A DNA stretch of 64,000 nucleotides from NCBI GenBank assembly GCA_016794445.1, contig JAEUKC010000038.1, forward strand, positions 14,118 to 78,117, given 5' to 3'. This document shows, in pieces, positions 56,948 through 64,000 of the stretch; the stretch's first letter is position 1, and each line of letters begins with the position of its first letter. Made by a program: the position numbers and the translations under genes. This stretch comes from JADJMO01 sp016794445 (GTDB lineage: Bacteria > Myxococcota_A > Polyangia > Polyangiales > JADJMO01). Below the pieces are notes generated by a model that saw only the letters and a program-made list of their open reading frames with translations, did not search any database and was not told where the DNA came from.

Positions 56948-57922
56948 TCAGTGGCGCGCGAGCGCGACGAGAGAGCCCAGCAGTACGAAGGCGAACGCCT
57001 GGTGCACCACGGCGAGCGCGAGCGGGACGTGGAACAGCACCGTCGTCACGCCGAGCGTGGCCTGGATCAGCACCAGCAACGGCAGCGCTCCGCCGACCAC
57101 GCGGGTCCAGAACGGCGCCGCGACGCTGCGCGCGAGGGGCACGCCGACCGAGAGCACGCCGACCGTGGTGGCACCGGCGAGCACGCGGTGCGCCCACTGC
57201 ACGGTCCAGGCGTCGGTGAACGGCGAGCGGATCGGCTGCGGCACCCAGGAGCCGCACATGCTCGGGAACGTCGGGCAGACGTGCCCCGCCGAGAGCCCGG
57301 CCACGAACGCGCCCCAGGCCATCGTGATCAGGAGGAGGCCAGCGACCGCGCGAGCCCGCTGGCGGAGGACGCGATCGGCCACCGGCGCGCCGCGACTCTC
57401 GAGGCCCTCGGCGAGCAGCAACACGAAGATCGCGGACGCCATCAGGAGGTGCGCCGCGAGCCGGAGCGGGCTCACGCGAGGCACGGTGGAGAGGCCGCTC
57501 GCCACCATCCACCAGCCCACGAACCCCTGCAGCGCGAAGAGGATCGCTACCGCGAGCACGACCATGCCCCGCCGCCCGCGCAGGCGGCCGCGCAGCGCGA
57601 ACAGCACCGCCGGCACGACCACGACAAGGCCCGCGAAGCGCCCGAGCAAGCGGTGGCCCCACTCGATGAGGTAGAGCCGCTGGAAGGCGGGGAGCTCGAT
57701 CCCGCGGTGCACGAACCGGTGCTCGGGCGTCTGGCGGTAGGCTTCGAGCGCACGCCGCCAGGCCTCGTCGTCGAGCGGTGGGATCGCGCCGGTGACCGGG
57801 CGCCACTCGGTGATCGAGAGACCACTGTGGGTGAGGCGCGTGATCCCGCCGACCACGACCATGAGCAGCACGAGCCCGGCGCAGGTGAGCAGCCAGTTGC
57901 CGACCGCGCGGTCCGTACGCAT
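56948..57922 (-). CDS. ctaA: Haem A synthase, CtaA/COX15
   Basis: This membrane enzyme oxidises the C8 methyl of haem O to make haem A for cytochrome oxidases. The 324-aa product has eight helices and the paired haem-binding His regions (GGITRLTHSGLSITEW, IEWGHRLLGRFAGL, RLAAHLLMASAIF and VQWAHRVLAGATTVG). A Cys pair lies in HVCPTFPSMCGSW. It begins 43.5 bp from a TGAC-N4-GTCA box and heads the ctaA-norE-norF unit. A haem A enzyme inside a denitrification unit suggests co-induction of an oxidase not in this window, or reuse of haem A. Confidence 0.9.
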   Translation of the reverse strand: MRTDRAVGNWLLTCAGLVLLMVVVGGITRLTHSGLSITEWRPVTGAIPPLDDEAWRRALEAYRQTPEHRFVHRGIELPAFQRLYLIEWGHRLLGRFAGLVVVVPAVLFALRGRLRGRRGMVVLAVAILFALQGFVGWWMVASGLSTVPRVSPLRLAAHLLMASAIFVLLLAEGLESRGAPVADRVLRQRARAVAGLLLITMAWGAFVAGLSAGHVCPTFPSMCGSWVPQPIRSPFTDAWTVQWAHRVLAGATTVGVLSVGVPLARSVAAPFWTRVVGGALPLLVLIQATLGVTTVLFHVPLALAVVHQAFAFVLLGSLVALARH

Positions 57923-57959
57923 CGCGGCTCTCGTAGCAGACCTGACCGCCGGAGCTGCG

Positions 57960-57971
57960 TGACATCCGTCA
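57960..57971. promoter_or_regulatory. Shared TGAC-N4-GTCA box, ctaA and radical SAM gene
   Basis: TGACATCCGTCA lies between divergent genes. Its centre is 43.5 bp from the ctaA ATG and 42.5 bp from the radical SAM ATG (58008), so one palindrome can serve both promoters. CATCGT (57995-58000) occupies the predicted -10 position of the plus-strand promoter. Confidence 0.68.
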
Positions 57972-58007
57972 TGGGCCGCCGGGCCTTTCGTCGCCATCGT
58001 GCGGAGC

Positions 58008-59129
58008 ATGACCGGCACCGAACACCTGGCCCGCAAGGGGATCCGCACTCCGTTCGACGAGCGCCCGTTCCTCGCGATCTGGGAGCTCACCCAGGCCTGC
58101 GACCTCGTGTGCGCGCACTGCCGCGCCTGCGCGACGCCCGACCGCGACCCGCACGAGCTCGACACCCAGGAGGGCAAGGCGCTGCTCGACAGCCTCGCGG
58201 CGATGCACGTGCCGCTCGTCGTGTTGACCGGCGGAGACCCGGCCAAGCGACCCGACATGGCGGAGCTCGTGGCCCACGGCAAGAGCGTGGGCCTGACCAT
58301 GGCGGTCACGCCCTCGGGCACGCCGCGGATGACGCGCGAGCGGATCGCCGAGCTCGGCGCGGCGGGGGTCGCGCGCCTGGCGGTCTCGGTCGATGGTCCC
58401 GACGCCGCCAGCCACGACGCCTTCCGCGGCGTCCCCGGGAGCTTCGCCGAGAGCGTGCGCATCCTGCGCACCGCGCGCGAGCTCGGCATCGAGGTGCAGA
58501 TCAACACCAGCGTCGGTCCGCACAACCACAAGGCGCTCGCCGCGATGGCGGCGTTCGCGGCGGAGATGCACGCGGTGCTGTGGAGCGTGTTCTTCGTCGT
58601 GCCGACGGGGCGCGCCGGCGCCTCGCTGTTGCTCGGGCCGCGCCACGTGGAGGCCCTGCTCGAGGAGCTCGCGGATCTCGCCAAGGGCGCACCCTTCGAC
58701 GTCAAGACCACCGCGGCGCCGCACTTCCGCCGTGTCCAGCTCGAGCGTCACGCGAAGGCGGTCGGCGTGCACACCGAGATCGACGAGCACGGCCTGGTGG
58801 TCGGCCCGCGCGGGATCAACGACGGCTCCGGTTTCGTGTTCGTCTCGCACGTGGGCGACATCTTCCCGAGCGGGTTCTTGCCCCTGCGCGCCGGCAACGT
58901 GCGCGAGGACGACCTCGGGCAGATCTACCGCGAGCACCCGCTGTTCCGCTCCCTCCGCGACGAGGACGCGCTCGTCGGCAAGTGTGGGGTCTGCCCGTTC
59001 CGCAGGGTGTGCGGCGGCTCGCGCGCCCGCGCCTACGCCGTCGAGGGCGACGTGCTCGCCTCCGATCCGCTGTGTGCCTACGTGCCCAAGGCGCTCCGCG
59101 AGCCCGTCGAGGCCTCGAGCGTGGCCTAG
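58008..59129 (+). CDS. Radical SAM/SPASM protein (haem-biosynthesis-like)
   Basis: This is a radical SAM enzyme of 373 aa. The CxxxCxxC cluster is in LTQACDLVCAHCRACATP, followed by LVVLTGGDPAKR and RLAVSVDGPDAASHD. A C-terminal SPASM-type cluster reads CGVCPFRRVCGGSRARAYAV with a later Cys. The set resembles the TIGR04053 group and haem-modifying proteins such as NirJ/AhbD. A role in haem d1 or haem b maturation for nitrogen-oxide respiration fits its position but is not proven. The ATG at 58008 is favoured over GTG 57999, which would precede the predicted transcription start. Its stop shares the CTAG with the convergent regulator gene. Confidence 0.85.
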   Translation: MTGTEHLARKGIRTPFDERPFLAIWELTQACDLVCAHCRACATPDRDPHELDTQEGKALLDSLAAMHVPLVVLTGGDPAKRPDMAELVAHGKSVGLTMAVTPSGTPRMTRERIAELGAAGVARLAVSVDGPDAASHDAFRGVPGSFAESVRILRTARELGIEVQINTSVGPHNHKALAAMAAFAAEMHAVLWSVFFVVPTGRAGASLLLGPRHVEALLEELADLAKGAPFDVKTTAAPHFRRVQLERHAKAVGVHTEIDEHGLVVGPRGINDGSGFVFVSHVGDIFPSGFLPLRAGNVREDDLGQIYREHPLFRSLRDEDALVGKCGVCPFRRVCGGSRARAYAVEGDVLASDPLCAYVPKALREPVEASSVA

Positions 59130-59851
59130 CCCGCCGCGTCGTCGTCGGCGCGGGTCAGGCGCTCGAGGGCGACGACGTCGTGCAAAACGAACCCGGTGGG
59201 CTCGGTGGACACGAGGCCCGCGCGCTCCCACTGCCGGATCGCCCGAATGGTGGTCTCGACGCGCGCAGAGACCAGGCACGCGAGTTCGCCGCGGGAGATG
59301 GCCACGGGGATGCGCACCGTGTCGTCCTCCTGCTCGTCGCCGAAGCGCTCCGCGAGGGACAAGAGCAGGGTGGCGAGCCGCTTGGGCACCGAGCCCGCGC
59401 TCATCACGCCGATCTTGGTGTGGAGCAGCTGGGTGTGGCTCACCAACGTGCGGTTGAGCGAGTTGGCCACGTCGGGCCGACGCTCCATCAGCCCCAACAG
59501 GGGCTCGCCGTCGACGCGCACGATCTCGGCCTCCTCGCTGACGACCACCGCGTCGGCGGGATAGGTGCGGCGGCCGATGACGGCGACGTCACCGACGCTC
59601 TCCCGGGGCCCGAACAAGGCCAGGATCGCCTCGGTTCCATCGGGGATGCGGCGGACTATCTTCACGAGCCCGGAGAGGATCAAGATGAACTGTTGGGCGC
59701 GGTCGCCCGCCCGCCAGAGGTGGTCGCCCCGGGACAGCGCGCGCACCGAGGCGGTCTTCGCGATGTCGGCGAGGATCGCCGGGTCGAAGCCACGGAACAG
59801 CAGGGACGACTGCAGAACTCTCTCGAGGCGCTGGGTGGACTGCGACGTCAT
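59126..59851 (-). CDS. Crp/Fnr-family regulator (DNR/NnrR-like)
   Basis: The 241-aa activator has an N-terminal cyclic-nucleotide-type effector domain (LFRGFDPAILADIAK, FILILSGLVKIVRR, FGPRESVGDVAVIG), a long dimerisation helix and a C-terminal winged helix. The recognition region reads SARVETTIRAIRQW, where FNR has VETISR. Glu and Arg are kept and the third contact Ser is replaced. There is no N-terminal Cys cluster, so it is not an iron-sulfur FNR. The DNR/NnrR type that senses NO through haem is likely. It lies 46 nt downstream of the outer-membrane gene, whose promoter carries a TGAC-N4-GTCA box, suggesting autoactivation. ATG 59851. Confidence 0.9.
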   Translation of the reverse strand: MTSQSTQRLERVLQSSLLFRGFDPAILADIAKTASVRALSRGDHLWRAGDRAQQFILILSGLVKIVRRIPDGTEAILALFGPRESVGDVAVIGRRTYPADAVVVSEEAEIVRVDGEPLLGLMERRPDVANSLNRTLVSHTQLLHTKIGVMSAGSVPKRLATLLLSLAERFGDEQEDDTVRIPVAISRGELACLVSARVETTIRAIRQWERAGLVSTEPTGFVLHDVVALERLTRADDDAAG

Positions 59852-59897
59852 CGCTGCGCTGGCATACCCTGGATCTCCTGGCGGCACACCGGTGCGC

Positions 59898-60698
59898 TCA
59901 GAAGGCCTTTCCGACGATGGTCTTCAGCAGCCAGTCTTGCGCCGTGGCGGGGCCGAAGCCGTGCCCGAACGCGACGTTGAGCTCCCAGTCGCCGTCGTCG
60001 TCGCGCCCGGCAGGTTCGGTGAGGTCGAAGGCGACGAGCGCGAGGTGCTCCTGCTCGCGGAGCGGCGCAAAGCCCCGCGAGAACAGCCCGAGGCCGGCGT
60101 AGTACTCGACCCCGAGCGCGAACCCCCGCTGGGTGTTGATCCACCCCTTGAGCGCAGGCTCGAAGTGGGGCTTCATGCGCTCGTCACCCGTGAAGGCGTA
60201 GCCGATGATGGGGTTGAACGAGGCCAGGAACCAGCCGTCCTTGTAGCCGAAGATGGGTCGCAGCTCGTTGGCCCAACCGTCGACCTCGACGTTGTGGGGG
60301 ATGCGTCCGACCTCGACGTTGAGGCCGAGCATGAAGCGTCCCATGAGTCGGCTCGGCACGACCAGCTTCGCGCGGACCTTGGCGCCCGCCCACTGGAACC
60401 CCGCGTCGGGGGCGTGGAGCGCCTGGAAATACAGCCCCAGTTCCAGCCACTCGGTCACGCCGAGCGCGGGCTCCAGCGTGAGACGGGTGACTCCGTGCGG
60501 GGGGATGTGCCCCTCGTATTCGACCTGCTTCTGGCCTCGGATCGTGTGGTTGGTGTGCACCTCGAGCCCGAACTGCCCCGGCCGGTTGACCTCGGACTGG
60601 TAGACCTGGATCTCGGCCAGATCGAGCGCCCGCGCTGTACGGCTCGCGAGGAGAACCAGGAGAACCAGGACGCACACGAGGAGGGGAGTGGCCTTCAC
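59898..60698 (-). CDS. Outer-membrane beta-barrel-like protein
   Basis: The 266-residue product has a clear signal peptide (LLVCVLVLLVLLASRTARAL). Alternating strands follow (QFGLEVHTNHTIRG, WLELGLYFQALHAPDAGFQW, RFMLGLNVEVGRIP, FALGVEYYAGLGLF) and the protein ends in an aromatic residue (GKAF), as barrels do. It probably forms an outer-membrane channel in nitrogen-oxide metabolism, for example for nitrate, copper or another substrate. The GTG at 60698 lies exactly 41.5 bp from a TGAC-N4-GTCA centre. It leads an apparent operon with the Crp/Fnr gene. Confidence 0.75.
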   Translation of the reverse strand: MKATPLLVCVLVLLVLLASRTARALDLAEIQVYQSEVNRPGQFGLEVHTNHTIRGQKQVEYEGHIPPHGVTRLTLEPALGVTEWLELGLYFQALHAPDAGFQWAGAKVRAKLVVPSRLMGRFMLGLNVEVGRIPHNVEVDGWANELRPIFGYKDGWFLASFNPIIGYAFTGDERMKPHFEPALKGWINTQRGFALGVEYYAGLGLFSRGFAPLREQEHLALVAFDLTEPAGRDDDGDWELNVAFGHGFGPATAQDWLLKTIVGKAF

Positions 60699-60704
60699 GC
60701 CTTA

Positions 60705-60721
60705 TTGAAAGCAGCTTTCAA
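60705..60721. promoter_or_regulatory. Near-perfect 17-bp palindrome over the outer-membrane gene promoter
   Basis: TTGAAAGCAGCTTTCAA consists of exact 8-bp arms around one A. It covers the predicted -10 region of the outer-membrane gene and is AT-rich for this genome. Position suggests a repressor operator, for a factor other than the Crp/Fnr protein. Confidence 0.55.
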
Positions 60722-60732
60722 CATGCGCCGGC

Positions 60733-60746
60733 ATGACATTCGTCAT
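60733..60746 (-). promoter_or_regulatory. TGAC-N4-GTCA box for the outer-membrane gene
   Basis: ATGACATTCGTCAT: exact TGAC/GTCA arms, centre 41.5 bp from the GTG at 60698. TTCAAT on the minus strand is at the predicted -10 position. Confidence 0.68.
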
Positions 60747-60761
60747 CGCATCGGGTCCGCG

Positions 60762-60775
60762 ATGACCGTGGTCAT
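60762..60775 (+). promoter_or_regulatory. TGAC-N4-GTCA box for the gene at 60811
   Basis: ATGACCGTGGTCAT: exact arms, centre 42.5 bp from the GTG at 60811 and 29 bp from the neighbouring box, so the two divergent promoters have separate sites. The -10 region (CACACC) is weak. Confidence 0.62.
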
Positions 60776-60810
60776 CGCCCTGACCGTTCGCTGCTGGCAC
60801 ACCCGGAGGC

Positions 60811-61554
60811 GTGAGCGAACGCCCCATCGTCAGCGACGAGACCCTCGTCCAGCTCGCGGCCCGCTTCCGTCACGCGCGACGGGCGGCGTTGCGCTACGTG
60901 CTCGCCGACACCACCGGGGACGAGCCCGAAGGGGAGCTCCTCGCGCGCGCCTGGGTCGAGGCACCGGAGGACGTGGAGCGCCGCGTCTTCGACAACGCGC
61001 TCGCGCTCGGCCGGAGCTTCTCGGGTTACTACGCCGACCGCTGGGGGCTCGCGGACCTCCCCCGCGTCCTGCCCGCCCTCGGCTCGCCGTGCGCCGACGG
61101 AGTCTTCTCCGCGCCGAGCGGCAGCGACGCCTTGCTCCTGCTGCGCGAGCCCTGTCGTGACGCCGGCATCGGCTGCGCCTACTGGAGGGAGGCCATCGCC
61201 GGTCTCGTGCTGGGCGCCTCCGGACGCACCCTCCTCTCGCGGCAGAGCAGCCAAGCCGGTGGTGGAGAGCGCTGCGTCGACGCGTTCCACGACGACCCGC
61301 AGAGCCCCCACGCCTACGGCGCGATCCCTGACGATCTCGGAGCCCACCTCCAGACCGTTCAGCGACAGGTGAAGGCCTTCGACTCGGGCGCGGAGGTCAC
61401 CTTCCTCGGCATCAACGAGGGCGTGCTGCTCTATCGGCTCACGCGCCGTGGCGAAGGAGAGATGTCACTGCTCGGGACCATCGAACGAGGGGTGCATCGG
61501 CGCTTCCCGGACGTCGTCATGCGCGAGATCTCTCCCCGACCCGTGATGGCCTGA
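60811..61554 (+). CDS. Unknown protein of the nitrogen-oxide cluster, 247 aa
   Basis: The product is soluble, with an N-terminal helical part (ETLVQLAARFRHARRAALRY). A Cys-containing central region follows (LLREPCRDAGIGCAYWREAI, GGGERCVDAFHDD). The C-terminal alpha/beta part contains KAFDSGAEVTFLGINEGVLL. No family is recognised with confidence. It lies between the divergent box and narG. Its stop TGA overlaps the narG box, so it is probably induced with them. A NarJ-like chaperone or a small-molecule sensor are possibilities without direct evidence. GGAGG lies only one nt before the GTG. Confidence 0.6.
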   Translation: MSERPIVSDETLVQLAARFRHARRAALRYVLADTTGDEPEGELLARAWVEAPEDVERRVFDNALALGRSFSGYYADRWGLADLPRVLPALGSPCADGVFSAPSGSDALLLLREPCRDAGIGCAYWREAIAGLVLGASGRTLLSRQSSQAGGGERCVDAFHDDPQSPHAYGAIPDDLGAHLQTVQRQVKAFDSGAEVTFLGINEGVLLYRLTRRGEGEMSLLGTIERGVHRRFPDVVMREISPRPVMA

Positions 61555-61563
61555 CATCCGTCA
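61552..61563 (+). promoter_or_regulatory. TGAC-N4-GTCA box upstream of narG
   Basis: TGACATCCGTCA is identical to the ctaA/radical SAM box. Its centre is 44.5 bp from the narG ATG, so the predicted start point lies 3 nt before it. TCTCGT sits at the -10 position. The box overlaps the stop codon of the preceding gene. Confidence 0.65.
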
Positions 61564-61601
61564 TGGAGGCCCCGTGAAGGCAAGGGTCTCGTTCCAACAG
61601 C

Positions 61602-64000
61602 ATGGCTCGTGACCCCTCGATCCCTTCTCGCCGCACGTTCCTGCAGGGCCTCCTGACCGCCACGGTCGCGGGGGCCAACTCGGTCGCGAACGCGGCGCCG
61701 CTGCGGTTCCTCAAGCCGCTCACCATCGAGAACCCGCTGGCCTCCTACCCCAACCGGGACTGGGAGCGCGCCTACCGGAACATCTTCAAGCCCGACTCGA
61801 GCTTCGTCTTCCTCTGTGCACCGAACGACACGCACAACTGCCTGCTGCGCGGCTACGTCAAGAACGACGTGCTCGTCCGCATCGGGCCCACGTACGGCTA
61901 CGGCAAGGCCGAAGACCTCTACGGCAACAAGGCCTCCGCGCGCTGGGATCCGCGCCTGTGCCAGAAGGGCCTCGCCCTCGTCCGCCGCGTGTACGGCGAT
62001 CGCCGCGTGAAGGCCCCCATGATCCGGGCTGGCTTCAAGAGCTGGGTCGACGCGGGCTTCCCGCGAGACGAGAAGACCGGCAAGCCGGACCCGAAGTACT
62101 TCCAGCGTGGCAAGGACAAGTGGCTCCGGGTGACCTGGGACGAGGCCTACACCTACTCGGCCAAGGCCCTCGACGCGATCGCGCGCGCCTACTCCGGCGA
62201 AGAAGGCAAGAAGCGCCTCGAGGCCCAGGGCTACGACCACGCCATGATCGAGGCCACCGAGGGCTCGGGCATGCAGACGTTCAAGCTGCGCGGCGGCATG
62301 GCGTTCCTCGGCGCGACGCGCATCTTCGGCCTCTACCGCTTCGGCAACATGATGGCGCTGGCCGACGCCAAGATCCGCGGCGTCGGGCCCGACAAGGCGA
62401 TCGGCGCGCGCGGCTGGGACAGCTACTCGTGGCACACCGACCTGCCGCCAGGTCATGCGATGGTCACCGGTGCCCAGACCAACGACTTCGAACTGTTCGC
62501 CACCGAGCATTCCAAGCTCCTGCTCGTCTGGGGCATGAACTGGATCACGACCAAGATGCCGGACAGCCACTGGATGACCGAGGCGCGCCTCAAGGGCACC
62601 AAGGTGGTCGGGATCACGGTCGAGTACAGCGCCACCGCGAGCAAGTGCGACGAGGTGATGGTGATCCGCCCCGGCACCGACCCCGCCTTCGCGCTCGGTC
62701 TCGCCCAGGTGATCATCGCCAAGAAGCTCTACGACGCGGCGTGGGTGGCCAAGAACACCGACCTGCCGTTCTTGATCCGCATGGACACGCTGCAGCCGCT
62801 CCGCGCCGAGGATCTCGACGCGGCGCTCGCGACCAAGGCGGTCGGCAACGTCACGCTGCTGAAGAAGGGCGACAAGGGCCCGCCCGCCATCCAGCACAAG
62901 AAGCAGGTCGCGCCCGACTCGATGACCGACGACTTCAAGCCCTTCGTCGTGTGGGACGAGAAGGCCAAGAAGCTCGCGGTGGTCTCCCGCGACGACGTGG
63001 GCACCGCGTTCGAGAAGCTCGGTGTCACCCCCGATCTGCGGGCGACCCAGAAGGTCAAGCTCAAGGGAGGCACCGAGGTCGAGGTCCGCACCGGCCTCTC
63101 GCTCCTCGCCCAGTACCTCGACGAGAACATGACGCCGGCGCAGGTCGCCAAGATCACCGGCACCACCGCGGCGGCCATCGAGGGCCTCGCCGAGCAGATC
63201 GCCAAGAACCCCGAGAAGACCCTCTTCGCCACCGGCATGGGCCCGAACCAGTTCTTCAACGCCGACCTCAAGGACCGCGCGATCTGCCTCGTGGCCGCGC
63301 TCACGCGCAACCTGGGCTTTCCTGGGGGCAACGTGGGGAGCTACTCCGGCAACTACCGCAGCGCGCTGTTCGGCGGCCTCCCCGCGTTCACCACCGAGGA
63401 CCCGTTCGCGCTGCAGAAGGACGCGGGCGGCAAGGTGACGACCAAGAAGTACCTGCACTACGAGAGCCTCCACTACTACAACTATGGCGACCGGCCGCTG
63501 CGCAAGGGCAACACGCTCTTCACCGGCAAGGGCCACATGCCCGCGCCGACCAAGGCGATGTGGCTCAACAACAGCAACTCCGTGATCGGCAACGTGAAGT
63601 GGCACTACGATGTGGTCCACAACACGCTCCCGAACATCGAGTTCATCGCCTTCAGCGACTGGTGGTGGACCGCCTCGTGCGAGTACGCCGACGTGGTGTT
63701 CGCCTGCGACTCGTGGGCGGAGTTCAAGGTGCCCGACATGGTCGGCAGCGGCACGAACCCGTTCGTGCAGATCTACCCCAAGACCCCGCTCAAGCGCGTC
63801 TTCGACACCAAGGCCGACATCGAGATCATCGCCGGCCTCAGCAAGGCGCTCGGCAAGATCTACGACGAGCCGCGCTTCGTCGACGCCTGGAAGTTCGTCG
63901 ACGAGGGCAACGTCGAGGAGTACCTCCAGCGCATCATCGACGGCTCCTTCAGCCTCAAGGGCTACAAGATCAAGGAGCTGCACGACAAGGCCGCGCAGGG
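61602..64000 (+). CDS. narG: NarG-type molybdopterin oxidoreductase, Tat-exported (partial)
   Basis: This catalytic subunit of a membrane-bound nitrate reductase-type complex is cut at the window end after about 799 codons. The N-terminus carries a twin-Arg signal (SRRTFLQGLLTATVAGA), so the enzyme should face outside the cytoplasm, as in the pNar/Nxr group rather than cytoplasmic NarGHI. An iron-sulfur ligand region follows (VFLCAPNDTHNCLLRGYV, then ARWDPRLCQKG). Molybdopterin-binding segments are LLLVWGMNWITTKMPDSHW, DEVMVIRPGTDPAFALGL and MGPNQFF. NarH and other subunits should lie beyond 64000. Nitrate reduction is the likely reaction; other oxyanions or nitrite oxidation cannot be excluded. 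Confidence 0.88.
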   Translation, partial: MARDPSIPSRRTFLQGLLTATVAGANSVANAAPLRFLKPLTIENPLASYPNRDWERAYRNIFKPDSSFVFLCAPNDTHNCLLRGYVKNDVLVRIGPTYGYGKAEDLYGNKASARWDPRLCQKGLALVRRVYGDRRVKAPMIRAGFKSWVDAGFPRDEKTGKPDPKYFQRGKDKWLRVTWDEAYTYSAKALDAIARAYSGEEGKKRLEAQGYDHAMIEATEGSGMQTFKLRGGMAFLGATRIFGLYRFGNMMALADAKIRGVGPDKAIGARGWDSYSWHTDLPPGHAMVTGAQTNDFELFATEHSKLLLVWGMNWITTKMPDSHWMTEARLKGTKVVGITVEYSATASKCDEVMVIRPGTDPAFALGLAQVIIAKKLYDAAWVAKNTDLPFLIRMDTLQPLRAEDLDAALATKAVGNVTLLKKGDKGPPAIQHKKQVAPDSMTDDFKPFVVWDEKAKKLAVVSRDDVGTAFEKLGVTPDLRATQKVKLKGGTEVEVRTGLSLLAQYLDENMTPAQVAKITGTTAAAIEGLAEQIAKNPEKTLFATGMGPNQFFNADLKDRAICLVAALTRNLGFPGGNVGSYSGNYRSALFGGLPAFTTEDPFALQKDAGGKVTTKKYLHYESLHYYNYGDRPLRKGNTLFTGKGHMPAPTKAMWLNNSNSVIGNVKWHYDVVHNTLPNIEFIAFSDWWWTASCEYADVVFACDSWAEFKVPDMVGSGTNPFVQIYPKTPLKRVFDTKADIEIIAGLSKALGKIYDEPRFVDAWKFVDEGNVEEYLQRIIDGSFSLKGYKIKELHDKAAQ

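Noticed and set aside
60722..60735. CATGC-GCCG-GCATG inverted repeat next to the outer-membrane gene box
   Set aside because: Short GC-rich arms are expected by chance here, and it overlaps the better-supported TGAC box.

Overview
The window is very GC-rich DNA with strong codon bias. It carries Ser/Thr protein kinases with zinc-ribbon or FHA modules, many lipoproteins (including one with stigma-type Cys repeats) and abundant two-component proteins. Together these suggest a large-genome myxobacterium-like organism (Myxococcota, probably Polyangia). That placement is inference; no rRNA or other marker is present. I recognised no tRNA, rRNA, CRISPR array or complete insertion sequence.

Layout. 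(1) 1-4.85 kb: a carotenoid block with lycopene cyclase on the minus strand, divergent from a two-gene ABC exporter, a UGT-type glycosyltransferase and a secreted thioredoxin-fold protein. (2) 4.86-6.4 kb: rpoN with a candidate sigma-54 promoter of its own. (3) 6.5-24.6 kb: an accessory, partly decaying signalling region. It has a frameshifted membrane protein, a small undescribed family pairing an N-terminal helical domain with pseudo-receivers, two sensor kinases, a receiver, a LuxR-type regulator, a CZB protein, an AraC regulator divergent from oxidoreductases, an aldo/keto reductase with an internal deletion and a broken AAA ATPase. (4) 24.7-32.7 kb: a kinase, two SPFH-related proteins, a zinc-ribbon membrane protein, lipoproteins, a thioesterase and a Uma2 nuclease. 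(5) 32.8-51.2 kb: polA, three tandem VWA lipoproteins, two further lipoproteins, a kinase-FHA-GGDEF-like protein, a coiled-coil protein, a CCA-type nucleotidyltransferase and pdxA. (6) 51.2-64 kb: a nitrogen-oxide respiration island with norCBQD, norEF-like genes, ctaA, a radical SAM/SPASM gene, a Crp/Fnr regulator, an outer-membrane protein, an unknown ORF and a Tat-exported NarG-type reductase that runs off the end.

The main result lies in region 6. Five copies of a palindrome TGAC-N4-GTCA serve six gene starts. In every case the palindrome centre is 41.5-44.5 bp from the start codon. That is the class II activator distance expected if the transcript begins at or within 3 nt of the start codon. 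The Crp/Fnr gene follows one of these promoters, so I propose a self-activating nitrogen-oxide regulon made largely of leaderless mRNAs. Nitrate reduction, NO reduction (norB with an unusual two-haem norC, norQ/norD activation factors, norEF), haem A synthesis and a radical SAM step would then be induced together.
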